From: Desulfobacterales bacterium
Lineage (GTDB): Bacteria; Desulfobacterota; Desulfobacteria; Desulfobacterales; RPRI01
Reading direction: 5' to 3'
DNA length: 20,008 nucleotides
NCBI GenBank assembly: GCA_030689795.1
Contig: JAUYEO010000286.1
Span: 1-20,008, forward strand
Shown: positions 7,584 through 15,748 of the stretch, piece after piece
Numbering within the stretch: the first letter of the stretch is position 1
How the letters are laid out: each line of letters begins with the position of its first letter
Translations under genes and position numbers: made by a program
The notes under the pieces: model-generated
Seen by the model: only the letters and a program-made list of their open reading frames with translations
Told to the model about the DNA's origin: nothing
The model's database searches: none

Positions 7584-9536
7584 ATGACAGGCATAGTATT
7601 CAGTTCCTGGGGTGGACAGGTGGTGGATAATCGCGAATTGGATCCCCAGGTCTTTGAACCGGCGCCATTAGTCCATCTGCCCGAGTTTTTTAAACCCGAT
7701 GAAAAAATAAAAGGCTTCGTCGGTTGGGAGGGGATTGTCTTACGCTCTGCGGACGTAGATGTGGTGGATCTGGTCAAGACCTATCTGGAAGCGGTTCACC
7801 GGGTTTCCAGTGACTGCAATAAATGTAACTACTGCACCACGGGCTATGCCGAGATGCTGGATGTCTTGAAGGATGTTTACCATGGAGAGGCCAGCGATGA
7901 GGATCTGGAGTTCTTTGAGAATTCGGGCAAGGCGGTCATTGAATCCTCGAAGTGCACCATCGGGAAAGCCGGACCCATCCCGGCTCTCCACCTGGCTAAA
8001 TATTTTTTAAATGACCTGAAGAAAAAAAATAAGGGCGAAGCGGTCGGAGCGGAGAGCGTCTACTACTCCAAGGTCACGGCGCCCTGTATGGATGCCTGCC
8101 CGATTCACCTGAATGTCCCCAAGTATATCGAACTGATCAAAAATGCCAAGTTTGCCGATTCCCTTGCGGTGATCCGGGAATGTCTGCCCTTGCCCGGGAT
8201 TGTGGGCCGGGTATGTTATCATCCCTGTGAACAGCACTGTCGCCGGGCTCTGACGGATGAAGCCATTGCAATTCGGGCATTGAAACGGTTTGCCGCAGAC
8301 CAGGAGATCGCTGCCGAAAAACAACCGGAATTCCAGGTGAATCCATCGGCCCGGACGGGCAAAGTGGCCGTCATCGGGGCCGGTCCGGCGGGCCTGACCT
8401 GTGCCTTCCATCTGGCCCTGAGAGGGCACCATGTGACGATATTTGAAAAACAACCCCTGAGCGGAGGAATGCTGGCCGTGGGGATCCCGGATTATCGGCT
8501 GCCCCAGGCTGTCCGGGAGGGCGAAATTAAGGCGATCACCGACTTGGGAGTGGAAATCCGGTCCGGGGTAACGATCGGAAGCGAGTTGACCATCGGGAAT
8601 CTCCGCGAGGAGGGCTACCAAGCATTCTTCCTTTCCATCGGGGCTCATGAATGCAAGACCCTGGGACTGGAAGGGGAGGGTTTGCCGGGGGTCTATCCGG
8701 GGGTCGATTTTCTGCGGGATGTCAAATTAGGGAAAAAAATTGACCTGGGAAACCGGGTGGCGGTAATCGGCGGCGGGAACGTGGCCATCGACGCGGTGCG
8801 GACGGCCTTGCGTCTGGGATCCCGGGAGGCCTTTATCCTTTATCGCCGCGGCCTGGAAGAAATGCCGGCCCATCACGAAGAGATCGCCGATTGCCGGGCC
8901 GAAGGGATCCAAATCCATACCCTGGTCAACCCGGTACGGATCATCGGTGAAAGCGGAAAGATCAAGGCCATTGATTGCATCCGGATGACTTTGGGAGAGC
9001 CCGATGAATCGGGGCGGCGAAAACCGGTTCCCGTAGCCGGTTCCGAATTCGTGCTGGAAGTGGATGGGGTGATTCCCGCCCTAGGTCAGGAATCGGACTG
9101 GGCCTGCCTGGGACCCGAATGCCGGTGTACCCTTTCCGATTGGGGGACCGTAAAAGTAAAGCCCTATACGATGCAGACCGACGACCCGGATATCTTTGCC
9201 GGCGGGGACGCGGTAAACGGCCCTAAATCAGTGATTGAGGCGGCGGCCCAGGGGAAAAAGGCGGCCCAGAGTATTGACCGTTTCTTAAACGGCCTCCCTT
9301 TGGAAGCCGATCAGGAAGATTTTTTTGATGATCTCTTCCGGGTGATCCCAGTCTATGATCCCAATGAGGAGGTTCGGGTGCCGGACAAGTTGGAGCGCAG
9401 AGCCTTATTCAAATTAAGCCCGGAGACCCGTAAAAATTCTTTTGAAGAGGTGGAGCAGGGGTATTCCACCAGGGATGCGGTTACCGAAGCAGAACGTTGC
9501 CTGCGCTGTTATCGCGTGGTGACCGTCAGCGTATAA
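7584..9536 (+). CDS. NuoF-like Fe-S / GltD-like FAD-NAD(P) oxidoreductase
   Basis: This is a 650-residue iron-sulfur flavoprotein. Residues 78-124 carry C78-X2-C81-X2-C84-X39-C124, the spacing of the NuoF C-terminal 4Fe-4S site, inside a NuoF-like helix bundle. Residues about 165-235 match the Fer4_20 domain of GltD/dihydropyrimidine dehydrogenase (C168-X3-C172; C211-X3-C215-X3-C219). FAD binding is at KVAVIGAGPAGLTCAFHLA (from 260), a second nucleotide site at VAVIGGGNVAIDAVRTALRL (from 392), and the closing FAD motif at GGDAVNGPKSVIEAAAQGKK. The C-terminus has AERCLRCYRV. It probably exchanges electrons between NAD(P)H and an Fe-S partner; RACE is the obvious candidate. A GTG start at 7563 is possible (GGGGAGG 5 nt upstream), but its first codons lie against a repeat hairpin and family-like sequence begins at ATG 7584. 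Confidence 0.8.
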   Translation: MTGIVFSSWGGQVVDNRELDPQVFEPAPLVHLPEFFKPDEKIKGFVGWEGIVLRSADVDVVDLVKTYLEAVHRVSSDCNKCNYCTTGYAEMLDVLKDVYHGEASDEDLEFFENSGKAVIESSKCTIGKAGPIPALHLAKYFLNDLKKKNKGEAVGAESVYYSKVTAPCMDACPIHLNVPKYIELIKNAKFADSLAVIRECLPLPGIVGRVCYHPCEQHCRRALTDEAIAIRALKRFAADQEIAAEKQPEFQVNPSARTGKVAVIGAGPAGLTCAFHLALRGHHVTIFEKQPLSGGMLAVGIPDYRLPQAVREGEIKAITDLGVEIRSGVTIGSELTIGNLREEGYQAFFLSIGAHECKTLGLEGEGLPGVYPGVDFLRDVKLGKKIDLGNRVAVIGGGNVAIDAVRTALRLGSREAFILYRRGLEEMPAHHEEIADCRAEGIQIHTLVNPVRIIGESGKIKAIDCIRMTLGEPDESGRRKPVPVAGSEFVLEVDGVIPALGQESDWACLGPECRCTLSDWGTVKVKPYTMQTDDPDIFAGGDAVNGPKSVIEAAAQGKKAAQSIDRFLNGLPLEADQEDFFDDLFRVIPVYDPNEEVRVPDKLERRALFKLSPETRKNSFEEVEQGYSTRDAVTEAERCLRCYRVVTVSV

Positions 9537-9588
9537 AACGTCCCCGGGCAATGCTGCCGGCCCCAATTAACAATTTAACCTGATGATG

Positions 9589-9611
9589 CCCCCTGGCCGG
9601 CCGGCTGGGGG
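9589..9611 (+). repeat. Imperfect G/C-rich hairpin upstream of the first UroD-like gene
   Basis: CCCCC (9589-9593) and GGGGG (9607-9611) can pair around an inner TGGCCGGCCGGCT that is itself partly self-complementary. It lies in the 114-bp gap between the flavoprotein and UroD-like gene 1, without a clear T-tract directly after it. It may stabilise or process the mRNA, or be a weak terminator. Confidence 0.3.
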
Positions 9612-9650
9612 GAGGTTCATTTTTAACCAAATTTTGAAAGGAGCATTTTT

Positions 9651-10727
9651 ATGGCAAAATTGACACCCCATGAACGAGTGATGAAGTTTTTTAAACGTGA
9701 ACCGATCGATGTCATGCCTTTCTTCACCGGCATGGGCATGGTACTTCAACCGGCTATTAAAAAACTGGGGATCAAATTCCCCCAGGTCCACCGCCACGCC
9801 GACAAGTTGGCCTGGTCCGGGATCGAATCGGCCCGAATGTTTAACCTGGATTCCGTTGTCATCCCCTACGACATGTGCTGGGAGTCGGAAGCCCTGGGGA
9901 ATCAGATCAGCCTTTACGAGGACTCGGCAGATATCCTCTATCCGACCATTCCCACCAAAAATTGGAAAGAGATAGATGACGTCAGGATCACTCAGAATGA
10001 TGTGGACCATCTCATGGATCGCTACCCCATGAATATCATCCCCGAGGCCATCAAAATCGTTAAGAAGGAAGCCCCGGAACTGGCCCTGGGCGCCTGGCAG
10101 TTGGGTCCATTTACCCAGTGCGGTCAGACCATAGAATTGGACAAGGTCCTCAAAGGAGTATTCAAGCAAAAAAGCAAGGTCGAAGACATCCTGGATCAGT
10201 TCACCGAGATGATCGCCAACAACGGAAAGGCCCTGATTGCCGCCGGAGCGGACTTCATTACCTTGCGGGAACCGGGCGTGGCCGCCGACCTGCTGAGCCC
10301 CAAGACCTTCAGGGAAGTTATCAAACCCCGGCTGACACGGATACTGAAGGCCTGGAACGCCCCCAAGGTTTTGCATATCTGCGGATCCACCGATCCTCTG
10401 ATCGAAATGATGTGGGAGATCGTGACGGACTCCGGGGGCCAGGTAGTGAGCGTGGATATTAAAAACAATCTCCTGGAATCCAGGAAAAAGTTGGGCAACC
10501 AGGCCATCATCGTGGGCAATTTCGATGTCTTCAAGCTGCCCTGCGCCGAGGAAACGACGGTGGAACAGGCCATTGCCGGGATCAAAAAGAATATAGACGG
10601 ACTGGTTGACGCCGTTTGGCCCGGCTGCGACCTCTGGCCGGACATCAAGCCTGATAATATGAAGGCCATTGAACAAACCGCCCGGACCTATAAAACCGGG
10701 CCCACCCCGGCCGTTGGCCGACTCTAA
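9651..10727 (+). CDS. UroD/MtaA-family corrinoid methyltransferase 1
   Basis: This is a 358-residue member of the uroporphyrinogen-decarboxylase-like superfamily in its methyltransferase branch (MtaA, CmuA, MtvB). The zinc motif of the branch is complete: His242-x-Cys244 in VLHICGSTD and Cys326 in WPGCDLWPDI. Zinc in these enzymes activates a thiol or alcohol group for methyl transfer with a corrinoid protein. The N-terminus LTPHERVMKFFKREPIDVMP matches the UroD-family opening. ATG 9651 has AAAGGAG 8 nt upstream. A close paralogue follows after 20 bp and then the corrinoid protein, so this is probably a methyltransferase I component acting on that protein. The methyl donor cannot be read from sequence; lack of MtaB- or MttB-type genes argues against methanol or methylamines. 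Confidence 0.85.
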   Translation: MAKLTPHERVMKFFKREPIDVMPFFTGMGMVLQPAIKKLGIKFPQVHRHADKLAWSGIESARMFNLDSVVIPYDMCWESEALGNQISLYEDSADILYPTIPTKNWKEIDDVRITQNDVDHLMDRYPMNIIPEAIKIVKKEAPELALGAWQLGPFTQCGQTIELDKVLKGVFKQKSKVEDILDQFTEMIANNGKALIAAGADFITLREPGVAADLLSPKTFREVIKPRLTRILKAWNAPKVLHICGSTDPLIEMMWEIVTDSGGQVVSVDIKNNLLESRKKLGNQAIIVGNFDVFKLPCAEETTVEQAIAGIKKNIDGLVDAVWPGCDLWPDIKPDNMKAIEQTARTYKTGPTPAVGRL

Positions 10728-10747
10728 TTAGAAAGGAGTTTTTCTTA

Positions 10748-11806
10748 ATGGCACCATTAACCTTAACCCCCAAAGAACGGGTGATGCGGACCTTTCGCCG
10801 GGAACCGATCGACACCATGGCTTTTTTCAGCGGCATGGGCATGGTGGTCATGCCGGCCATCCGGAAACTCGGTTACCGTTTTTCCCAGGTCCACAAGGAT
10901 GCGGAGAAAATGGCCCGTTCGGCGATCGAATCGAGCCGGATGTTCGGGTTCGACTCCGTAGTCATTCCTTTTGATATGACCATGGAATCCGAGGCCATCG
11001 GCAACACAATCAGTCTCTATGAAAATTCCAAGGACATTCTTTACCCCACCATCCCCCAAAAGATGTGGTTAACCATGGATCAAGTGAATATCCCGAGTAA
11101 TATCATGGAGCTGGGAAGGTTACCCCTGCTTCCCAAGGCCATCGGGATTATTAAAAAGGAAGCCCCGGAGCTGCCGATCGGCGTCTGGCAACTGGGGCCC
11201 TTCACCCAGGCGGGACAGGTCCTGGAGCTGGATATCCTGCTGAAGGGCGTATTCAAGGAAAAGGCCAAGGTGGAGGCCACCTTGGACAAGCTGACGGAGA
11301 TGTGCATCACCATCGGCCAGGCCTTGCAGGCGGCCGGGGCGGATTACATCACCCTGAGGGAGATGGGGACCGGGACGGATCTCCTCAGTCCCCGGACCTG
11401 GAAGGACGTGATTCAACCCCGGATGCGGAAAATCCTGGCTTCCTGGAAGTCGCCCAAGGTCCTGCACATTTGCGGGGCCACCGATATGATCATCGAGATG
11501 ATGGCCGACTGCGGGGCCGACGCCGTCAGTGTGGATATCAAAAACAACCTGTTGGAAACGAGAAAGAAACTGGGAGACCGGGTTCCGATCTTCGGGAACT
11601 TCGATGTCTTTGCCCTTCCCTGCAAGGAAGAGACCACGGTGGAACAGGCGGTGGCGGCTATTAAGAAGAATATCGACGGCGGCGTGGACGCGGTCTGGCC
11701 TGGATGCGATCTCTGGCCGGATATTAAAGAGGCCAACATGCGGGCCATCGTTCAAACCGCCCGGGAATACGGCAGCAAACCCAGCGCGTGCGTTGGCAGA
11801 CTATAA
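10748..11806 (+). CDS. UroD/MtaA-family corrinoid methyltransferase 2 (tandem paralogue)
   Basis: This 352-residue protein is a tandem paralogue of the preceding gene; by eye well over half the residues agree, including the openings (LTPKERVMRTFRREPID), the barrel segments and the C-terminal VGRL. The zinc motif is intact: His240-x-Cys242 (VLHICGATD) and Cys320 (WPGCDLWPDI). ATG 10748 lies 20 bp after the previous stop with GAAAGGAG upstream. The gene pair and the corrinoid gene 29 bp later have short gaps and look co-transcribed. The duplication may give two substrate ranges or a heteromeric enzyme. Differences cluster around residues 115-130, a segment that could contact substrate; that assignment is a guess. 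Confidence 0.85.
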   Translation: MAPLTLTPKERVMRTFRREPIDTMAFFSGMGMVVMPAIRKLGYRFSQVHKDAEKMARSAIESSRMFGFDSVVIPFDMTMESEAIGNTISLYENSKDILYPTIPQKMWLTMDQVNIPSNIMELGRLPLLPKAIGIIKKEAPELPIGVWQLGPFTQAGQVLELDILLKGVFKEKAKVEATLDKLTEMCITIGQALQAAGADYITLREMGTGTDLLSPRTWKDVIQPRMRKILASWKSPKVLHICGATDMIIEMMADCGADAVSVDIKNNLLETRKKLGDRVPIFGNFDVFALPCKEETTVEQAVAAIKKNIDGGVDAVWPGCDLWPDIKEANMRAIVQTAREYGSKPSACVGRL

Positions 11807-11835
11807 GCTATTTAATCTATAAAGGAGACCAAGTT

Positions 11836-12498
11836 ATGGCAACAAAAGAAGAATTGTTACAGCTCTTGAAGGACGGCGTCATTAATTACAACGAAGAGCA
11901 GGTCAAAGAGGCATCCAATACCTGGCTTGAAGATAAACATACGGCCTTGGAAGGCATCATGGATGGCCTGGCAGCCGGTATGGAGGTTGTTGGTGAACTC
12001 TATGAAAAGCACGAATACTTTGTTCCGGAAGTACTTATGTGTGCCGATGCCCTTTATGCCGGTCTGGCTATCCTCCGGCCCCATGTGCCCAAATCGGACT
12101 CCGGAGCCGTGGCCCAAGTGGTCATAGGAAGTATTCAGGGTGACGTCCATGACATCGGGAAGAATCTGGTTAAGATGATGTTTGATGTTGCCGGCTGGCA
12201 GGTTCATGATCTGGGTCGTGATGTGCCCTTGGAAAGTTTTGTGGAGACCCAGTTGCGGACCGACGCCGAAGTTGTGGCCATATCGGCCATGATGACTACC
12301 ACCATGTTGGGTATGAAAAAGATTATTAAGATGATTAAGGAGAAAAATCCCAATGTGGGCATTATGCTCGGTGGGGCGCCGGTTACTAAGGACGTGGCCA
12401 ATCTCTTCGGCGCCGATGGCTATGCCGAATCGGCTGGAAATGCCGTCTCCGAGGGCATCAAAATGATTGCCCGCCTGCGCGAGATGCAGAAGAAGTAA
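11836..12498 (+). CDS. Corrinoid protein, MtaC/MtvA-type methyl carrier
   Basis: This 220-residue two-domain cobamide-binding protein has a helical cap at residues 1-88 (EGIMDGLAAGMEVVGELYE, 'YFVPEVLMCADAL') and a B12-binding Rossmann domain at 92-215. The lower-ligand motif is complete: GDVHDIGKN with His105 as cobalt ligand (D103, G108), then 'MLGGAPVT' and FGADGYAE, the conserved positions that hold the nucleotide tail. It shuttles a methyl group between the UroD-type and MtrH-type methyltransferases as methyl-Co(III)/Co(I). ATG 11836 has AAAGGAG 8 nt upstream and gives the usual family N-terminus; an upstream in-frame ATG (11788) overlaps the previous gene and adds atypical sequence. Length and motifs match methanol, methylamine and O-demethylase corrinoid proteins. 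Confidence 0.93.
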   Translation: MATKEELLQLLKDGVINYNEEQVKEASNTWLEDKHTALEGIMDGLAAGMEVVGELYEKHEYFVPEVLMCADALYAGLAILRPHVPKSDSGAVAQVVIGSIQGDVHDIGKNLVKMMFDVAGWQVHDLGRDVPLESFVETQLRTDAEVVAISAMMTTTMLGMKKIIKMIKEKNPNVGIMLGGAPVTKDVANLFGADGYAESAGNAVSEGIKMIARLREMQKK

Positions 12499-12524
12499 GT
12501 CGCCTCCGGCAGAGACGGCGGTAT

Positions 12525-12557
12525 CAATATTCCCCCACCCTGTTGTGGGGAATGTTG
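12525..12557 (+). repeat. Strong intergenic hairpin between the corrinoid and RACE genes
   Basis: Left arm 12525-12538 pairs with right arm 12545-12557 over 13 pairs (CAATATTC..CCAC against GTGGGGAATGTTG) with one G-U pair and one bulged C around a CCTGTT loop. No T-tract follows, so it is more likely an mRNA-stability or processing element, or a weak attenuator that lowers RACE expression, than a full terminator. RACE is needed in much smaller amounts than the methyl carrier, which would fit. Confidence 0.55.
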
Positions 12558-12623
12558 CTGTTATGATTATCAAGGATTGAGGACAATCCTTTGAAATAAA
12601 ATGACAAGAAGGAGTTAAAAGGA

Positions 12624-14708
12624 ATGGCAGCGGATAAAGCGAAATTAATTTTTCAACCTTCAGGGCGGCGCGGCGAAGTCGATAAGGGGATAACCATTAT
12701 CGAGGCCTCCCGGCTTTTGGGCGCGGGTATCGAAGCCCTCTGCGGCGAAAAAAAAGTATGTGGTAAATGTATCGTTCGAATTGAAGAAGGCCATTTCGAG
12801 AAATACGGCGTTGTATCAGGAATGCAGAATACGAGTGTCTGGCAGCCGGAAGTTGAGGCTAAATTCATCAATGCCGAAAATATGGCCAAAGGCTATCGCC
12901 TCGGCTGCACGGCCAAAGTTGAGGGAGATCTTCTCATATTCGTGCCCGAAGAGTCTCGCGCCGGCAAGCAGGTGGTTTCCAAGGCCGCCCGCGACATCAA
13001 GATCGACTGGGACCCCGCCGTGCGACTATATTATGTACAAGTGGTTAAACCGACCTTTGAAGATTGCACGGGGGACTTTGAAAGAATCTGCCAGGCTTTG
13101 GCCAGGGAATACGGTCTGCCGGAGATTCTGGATGTGGACATCAAGACCCTGCGAAAACTTCCCGGCGCCTTGCGCGACGGCAACTGGTCCGTAACGGTCA
13201 GCGTCTGGAACGAGAAGGAAGTCATTCGGGTACAGCCGGGTAAGGTGGAACACGCCTATGGCATTGCCTTCGACGTGGGTACCACCACGGTGGCCGGATA
13301 CCTTTGCGATCTAACCAATAAGGATGTTATCAACACTGTTTCGATGATGAACCCCCAGTGTAAATACGGTGAAGATGTCATGGCCAGGATCACCTTCCAC
13401 ATGACCACTACAGATGGTCTTCAGCGTATGACCGATGACATCATCGAAGGCTTGAATGAGTTGATTGCCAAGGCTGTTGCCGAAACCCATCCTCCTTTGA
13501 AAAAAGTCAAAAAGAAAAAAGGGGAAGAAGGGCCTGACGAATTTATCGAAAAGCCGGAAAAGGACAAAACCTATTTGCGGCTCAGGATGGAAGATATCGA
13601 AGATATCACCATCGGGGGCAACACGGCCATGCACCATATCTTTCTGGGCCTGGATCCGGAGTTTGTCGGCCTTGCGCCTTTCCCGCCGGTGATCCACCAC
13701 AGCATGGACATTCGCGCGCGCGATCTAAACATTAACGTCAACCCATCCACGTACGTGTTCGTGCTTCCCAACGAAGCCGGCTTTGTGGGAGCGGATAACG
13801 TGGGCGTACTGATCTGTGAAGAACCTTATAAGAGTGATGATATTCAGCTCATCATTGATATTGGAACCAACGGTGAACTTGTGCTTGGGAACCGTCATAA
13901 GCTGATTTCCTCTTCCTGCGCTACGGGTCCCGCGCTGGAAGGCGCACAGATTGCCTTCGGCATGCGGGCCGCGCCAGGGGCCATCGAACGCATCGATATC
14001 GAACCCGGCACCTTTGAAGTTAATTATAAAGTCATCGGTCGTGATGCCTGGCGTAAATTCTCGGAACCCCATGAAATGAAGGCAAAGGGTATCTGCGGTT
14101 CGGGTATTCTTGATGTTCTGGCGGAACTTTATTCGTCAGGTGTCATCACTAAAACGGGTGTTTTCAACAAGACACTTCTCCAGGATCATCCCCGGTTCCG
14201 CAAGAATCCCGATACCGGGCAGCCCGAATTCATCTTGGCGTTTAAAGAAGAATCATCTATTGAGAAAGACATCGTTATCACCCAGAAAGATATCCGTCAG
14301 ATTCAGCTAGCCAAGGGCGCGCTTCATGCCGGCTGTAAACTTATGTTTAAGCGGATGGGCATCAAAAAGGTCGACCGCGTCAAAATTGCAGGCGCCTTCG
14401 GGACCCATGTGGATCGGACCAAAGCGCTCGTCATGGGTCTTTTCCCGGATTGCGAAATAGAAAAGATCGAGGGTGTGGGTAATGCGGCCGGCGACGGTTG
14501 CCGTGCAGCGCTTTTAAATGTAAAGAAACGAAAAGAAGCCAACTGGTGCTCCCGCAATGTGGAATATATTGAATTGACTGTCGAGCCGACTTTTCAGCGG
14601 GAATTCATGGAAGCCATGCAGCTGCCGCACATGACGGATGCATTTCCGCATCTGGAAGGGGTGGTTCTGCCGGAAATTCTTCATCAGGGAATGAAAGGCG
14701 CCAAGTAG
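12624..14708 (+). CDS. RACE protein: ATP-dependent reductive activator of the corrinoid protein
   Basis: This 694-residue protein has the RACE (RamA-like function, bacterial type) layout. An N-terminal [2Fe-2S] ferredoxin domain has C40-X5-C46-X2-C49-X45-C95. A linker and middle domain span about 105-205. A C-terminal ASKHA ATPase-type domain has AYGIAFDVGTTTVAGYL (211-227), IGGNTAMHH (330-338), IIDIGTNGELVLGN (410-423) and SSSCATGPALEGAQI. It re-reduces corrinoid accidentally oxidised to Co(II) back to Co(I), taking electrons through its Fe-S cluster. A lysine-rich, charged stretch at about 293-316 interrupts the ASKHA part and looks like a surface loop insertion. ATG 12624 has AAGGAG 9 nt upstream. 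The [2Fe-2S] centre could be fed by the NuoF/GltD-like protein of the same cluster. Confidence 0.92.
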   Translation: MAADKAKLIFQPSGRRGEVDKGITIIEASRLLGAGIEALCGEKKVCGKCIVRIEEGHFEKYGVVSGMQNTSVWQPEVEAKFINAENMAKGYRLGCTAKVEGDLLIFVPEESRAGKQVVSKAARDIKIDWDPAVRLYYVQVVKPTFEDCTGDFERICQALAREYGLPEILDVDIKTLRKLPGALRDGNWSVTVSVWNEKEVIRVQPGKVEHAYGIAFDVGTTTVAGYLCDLTNKDVINTVSMMNPQCKYGEDVMARITFHMTTTDGLQRMTDDIIEGLNELIAKAVAETHPPLKKVKKKKGEEGPDEFIEKPEKDKTYLRLRMEDIEDITIGGNTAMHHIFLGLDPEFVGLAPFPPVIHHSMDIRARDLNINVNPSTYVFVLPNEAGFVGADNVGVLICEEPYKSDDIQLIIDIGTNGELVLGNRHKLISSSCATGPALEGAQIAFGMRAAPGAIERIDIEPGTFEVNYKVIGRDAWRKFSEPHEMKAKGICGSGILDVLAELYSSGVITKTGVFNKTLLQDHPRFRKNPDTGQPEFILAFKEESSIEKDIVITQKDIRQIQLAKGALHAGCKLMFKRMGIKKVDRVKIAGAFGTHVDRTKALVMGLFPDCEIEKIEGVGNAAGDGCRAALLNVKKRKEANWCSRNVEYIELTVEPTFQREFMEAMQLPHMTDAFPHLEGVVLPEILHQGMKGAK

Positions 14709-14717
14709 GAAGAATTG

Positions 14718-15062
14718 GTGAATACAGAAATAACACATACGGGCGATGTGGCATGCGTACGAGTGGACCCCGGGATTTGCGGATTCGCGTGCGCCGTATA
14801 CGCCCAAAAGCTGCAAGCCCGTAAGGTGAAGATTGCCATTGAAGGCTCGGAATGCAAACAAATTCAGCGGCTTTCAGAGCTGATTACCCAAATTGGATTC
14901 AGGGATGTTTTTGTCCCCTTAACCAGGAATCCGGTCTTTGTCAGTGCCGAAAAGGCCGGATGCCATCCGTCCTGTGTCATTCCCACCGCTGTCATCAAAG
15001 CTGCGGAAGTGGCGCTGGGATTGGCTTTGAAGTGCGATGTTGTCATACAGTTTAAATCATAA
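14718..15062 (+). CDS. Small conserved cysteine-containing protein of corrinoid methyltransferase clusters
   Basis: This 114-residue protein starts at GTG 14718, 9 bp after the RACE stop, with AGGAAG just upstream; a TTG at 14715 is too close to that Shine-Dalgarno. It has regularly placed cysteines: VRVDPGICGFACAVYAQ near the start, GSECKQIQRL in the middle, and CHPSCVIPTAVIKAAEVALG followed by ALKCDVVIQ. I recall similar small proteins (PGICGF..., CPVP-A-IKAIEVA-GLALP) beside corrinoid methyltransferase genes, possibly the family catalogued as DUF6951, but cannot confirm the number here. No function is established. Its conserved cysteines and position suggest a metal-binding or redox accessory of the methyl-transfer system. 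Confidence 0.7.
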   Translation: MNTEITHTGDVACVRVDPGICGFACAVYAQKLQARKVKIAIEGSECKQIQRLSELITQIGFRDVFVPLTRNPVFVSAEKAGCHPSCVIPTAVIKAAEVALGLALKCDVVIQFKS

Positions 15063-15077
15063 GGAATAGGCGCATCC

Positions 15078-15695
15078 ATGAAATGTGATCCCGATTTGGA
15101 AATCAAGAATAATGTTGTGAAATTCAGGAGTAATAGCGGAATTTCCAGCGCATTAACGGGGCGTCTACTAAAAAAGTGCAAGGAACACGGTATCTCCGCG
15201 ATCTTTCCGTTTCCTATTGAAAAAATTATTGTGAAGGACTGGGTCAACCTGAAATGTCGCTATGGGTGCGGCATGTTTGGAACGAGCTGGTGCTGCCCCC
15301 CTGCGACCCCGGAACCGGAAAAAGCCCGAGCGATTCTCTCGGAATACACCACAGCGCTTTTGTTGACCGGCCATCGTCAATGCGCCGATTTTTATCTGGA
15401 TAACTGTAGAAAAAGATCGGGCATGGTCCGGTTCTGGAAAGGCATCGTGAGCACAGAGCGGCTTTTGTTTTTAGAGGGATATTATAAGGCATTTGCGCTG
15501 GTCAGCGGGGTCTGTTCGCTTTGCAAGAAATGTACATATCCCGACCCATGCCGATTTCCACAGGAAAAGCGGCCGGTGATAGAATCTTTTTCCATAGATG
15601 TCATCGGAACACTGCGGAATCTGGGCGGCACATCCCATGTTGCAATCAACATGGCGGATGTGTTCAACTATTACGGGATTATTCTGTTGGAGTAA
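15078..15695 (+). CDS. DUF2284-type predicted metal-binding protein
   Basis: This 205-residue protein has the DUF2284 signature. The first cysteine cluster is C60-RYG-C64 and C72-C73-PP (LKCRYGCGMFGTSWCCPP), followed by TPEPEKARAILSEY. The second cluster is C146-SL-C149-KK-C152-TYPDP-C158 before RFPQEKRP, an Fe-S-ferredoxin-like spacing. The family is predicted to bind a metal or Fe-S cluster, with no proven reaction. ATG 15078 follows the previous stop by 15 bp, with AAGGAA upstream, so it is probably the last gene of the methyl-transfer operon. An electron-transfer or cofactor-handling role is inferred from the cysteines and from its place after RACE. Confidence 0.8.
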   Translation: MKCDPDLEIKNNVVKFRSNSGISSALTGRLLKKCKEHGISAIFPFPIEKIIVKDWVNLKCRYGCGMFGTSWCCPPATPEPEKARAILSEYTTALLLTGHRQCADFYLDNCRKRSGMVRFWKGIVSTERLLFLEGYYKAFALVSGVCSLCKKCTYPDPCRFPQEKRPVIESFSIDVIGTLRNLGGTSHVAINMADVFNYYGIILLE

Positions 15696-15748
15696 TCCAT
15701 TGAGTTGATTTAGTCAATTATTGCCGGCGTGGCTTTTGTTGTGAACGC

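Noticed and set aside
9567..10676. 369-codon minus-strand reading frame opposite UroD-like gene 1
   Set aside because: It mirrors the codon structure of the real gene, and a similar shadow occurs opposite the paralogue; no recognisable protein features.
9651..11806. True uroporphyrinogen decarboxylase (HemE) role for the UroD-family genes
   Set aside because: They carry the His-x-Cys...Cys zinc motif of the methyltransferase branch and sit beside corrinoid and RACE genes; HemE lacks this motif.
11857..12573. Long minus-strand reading frame opposite the corrinoid gene
   Set aside because: It is a shadow of the strongly supported corrinoid protein, with histidine-rich, low-plausibility sequence and no ribosome-binding site.
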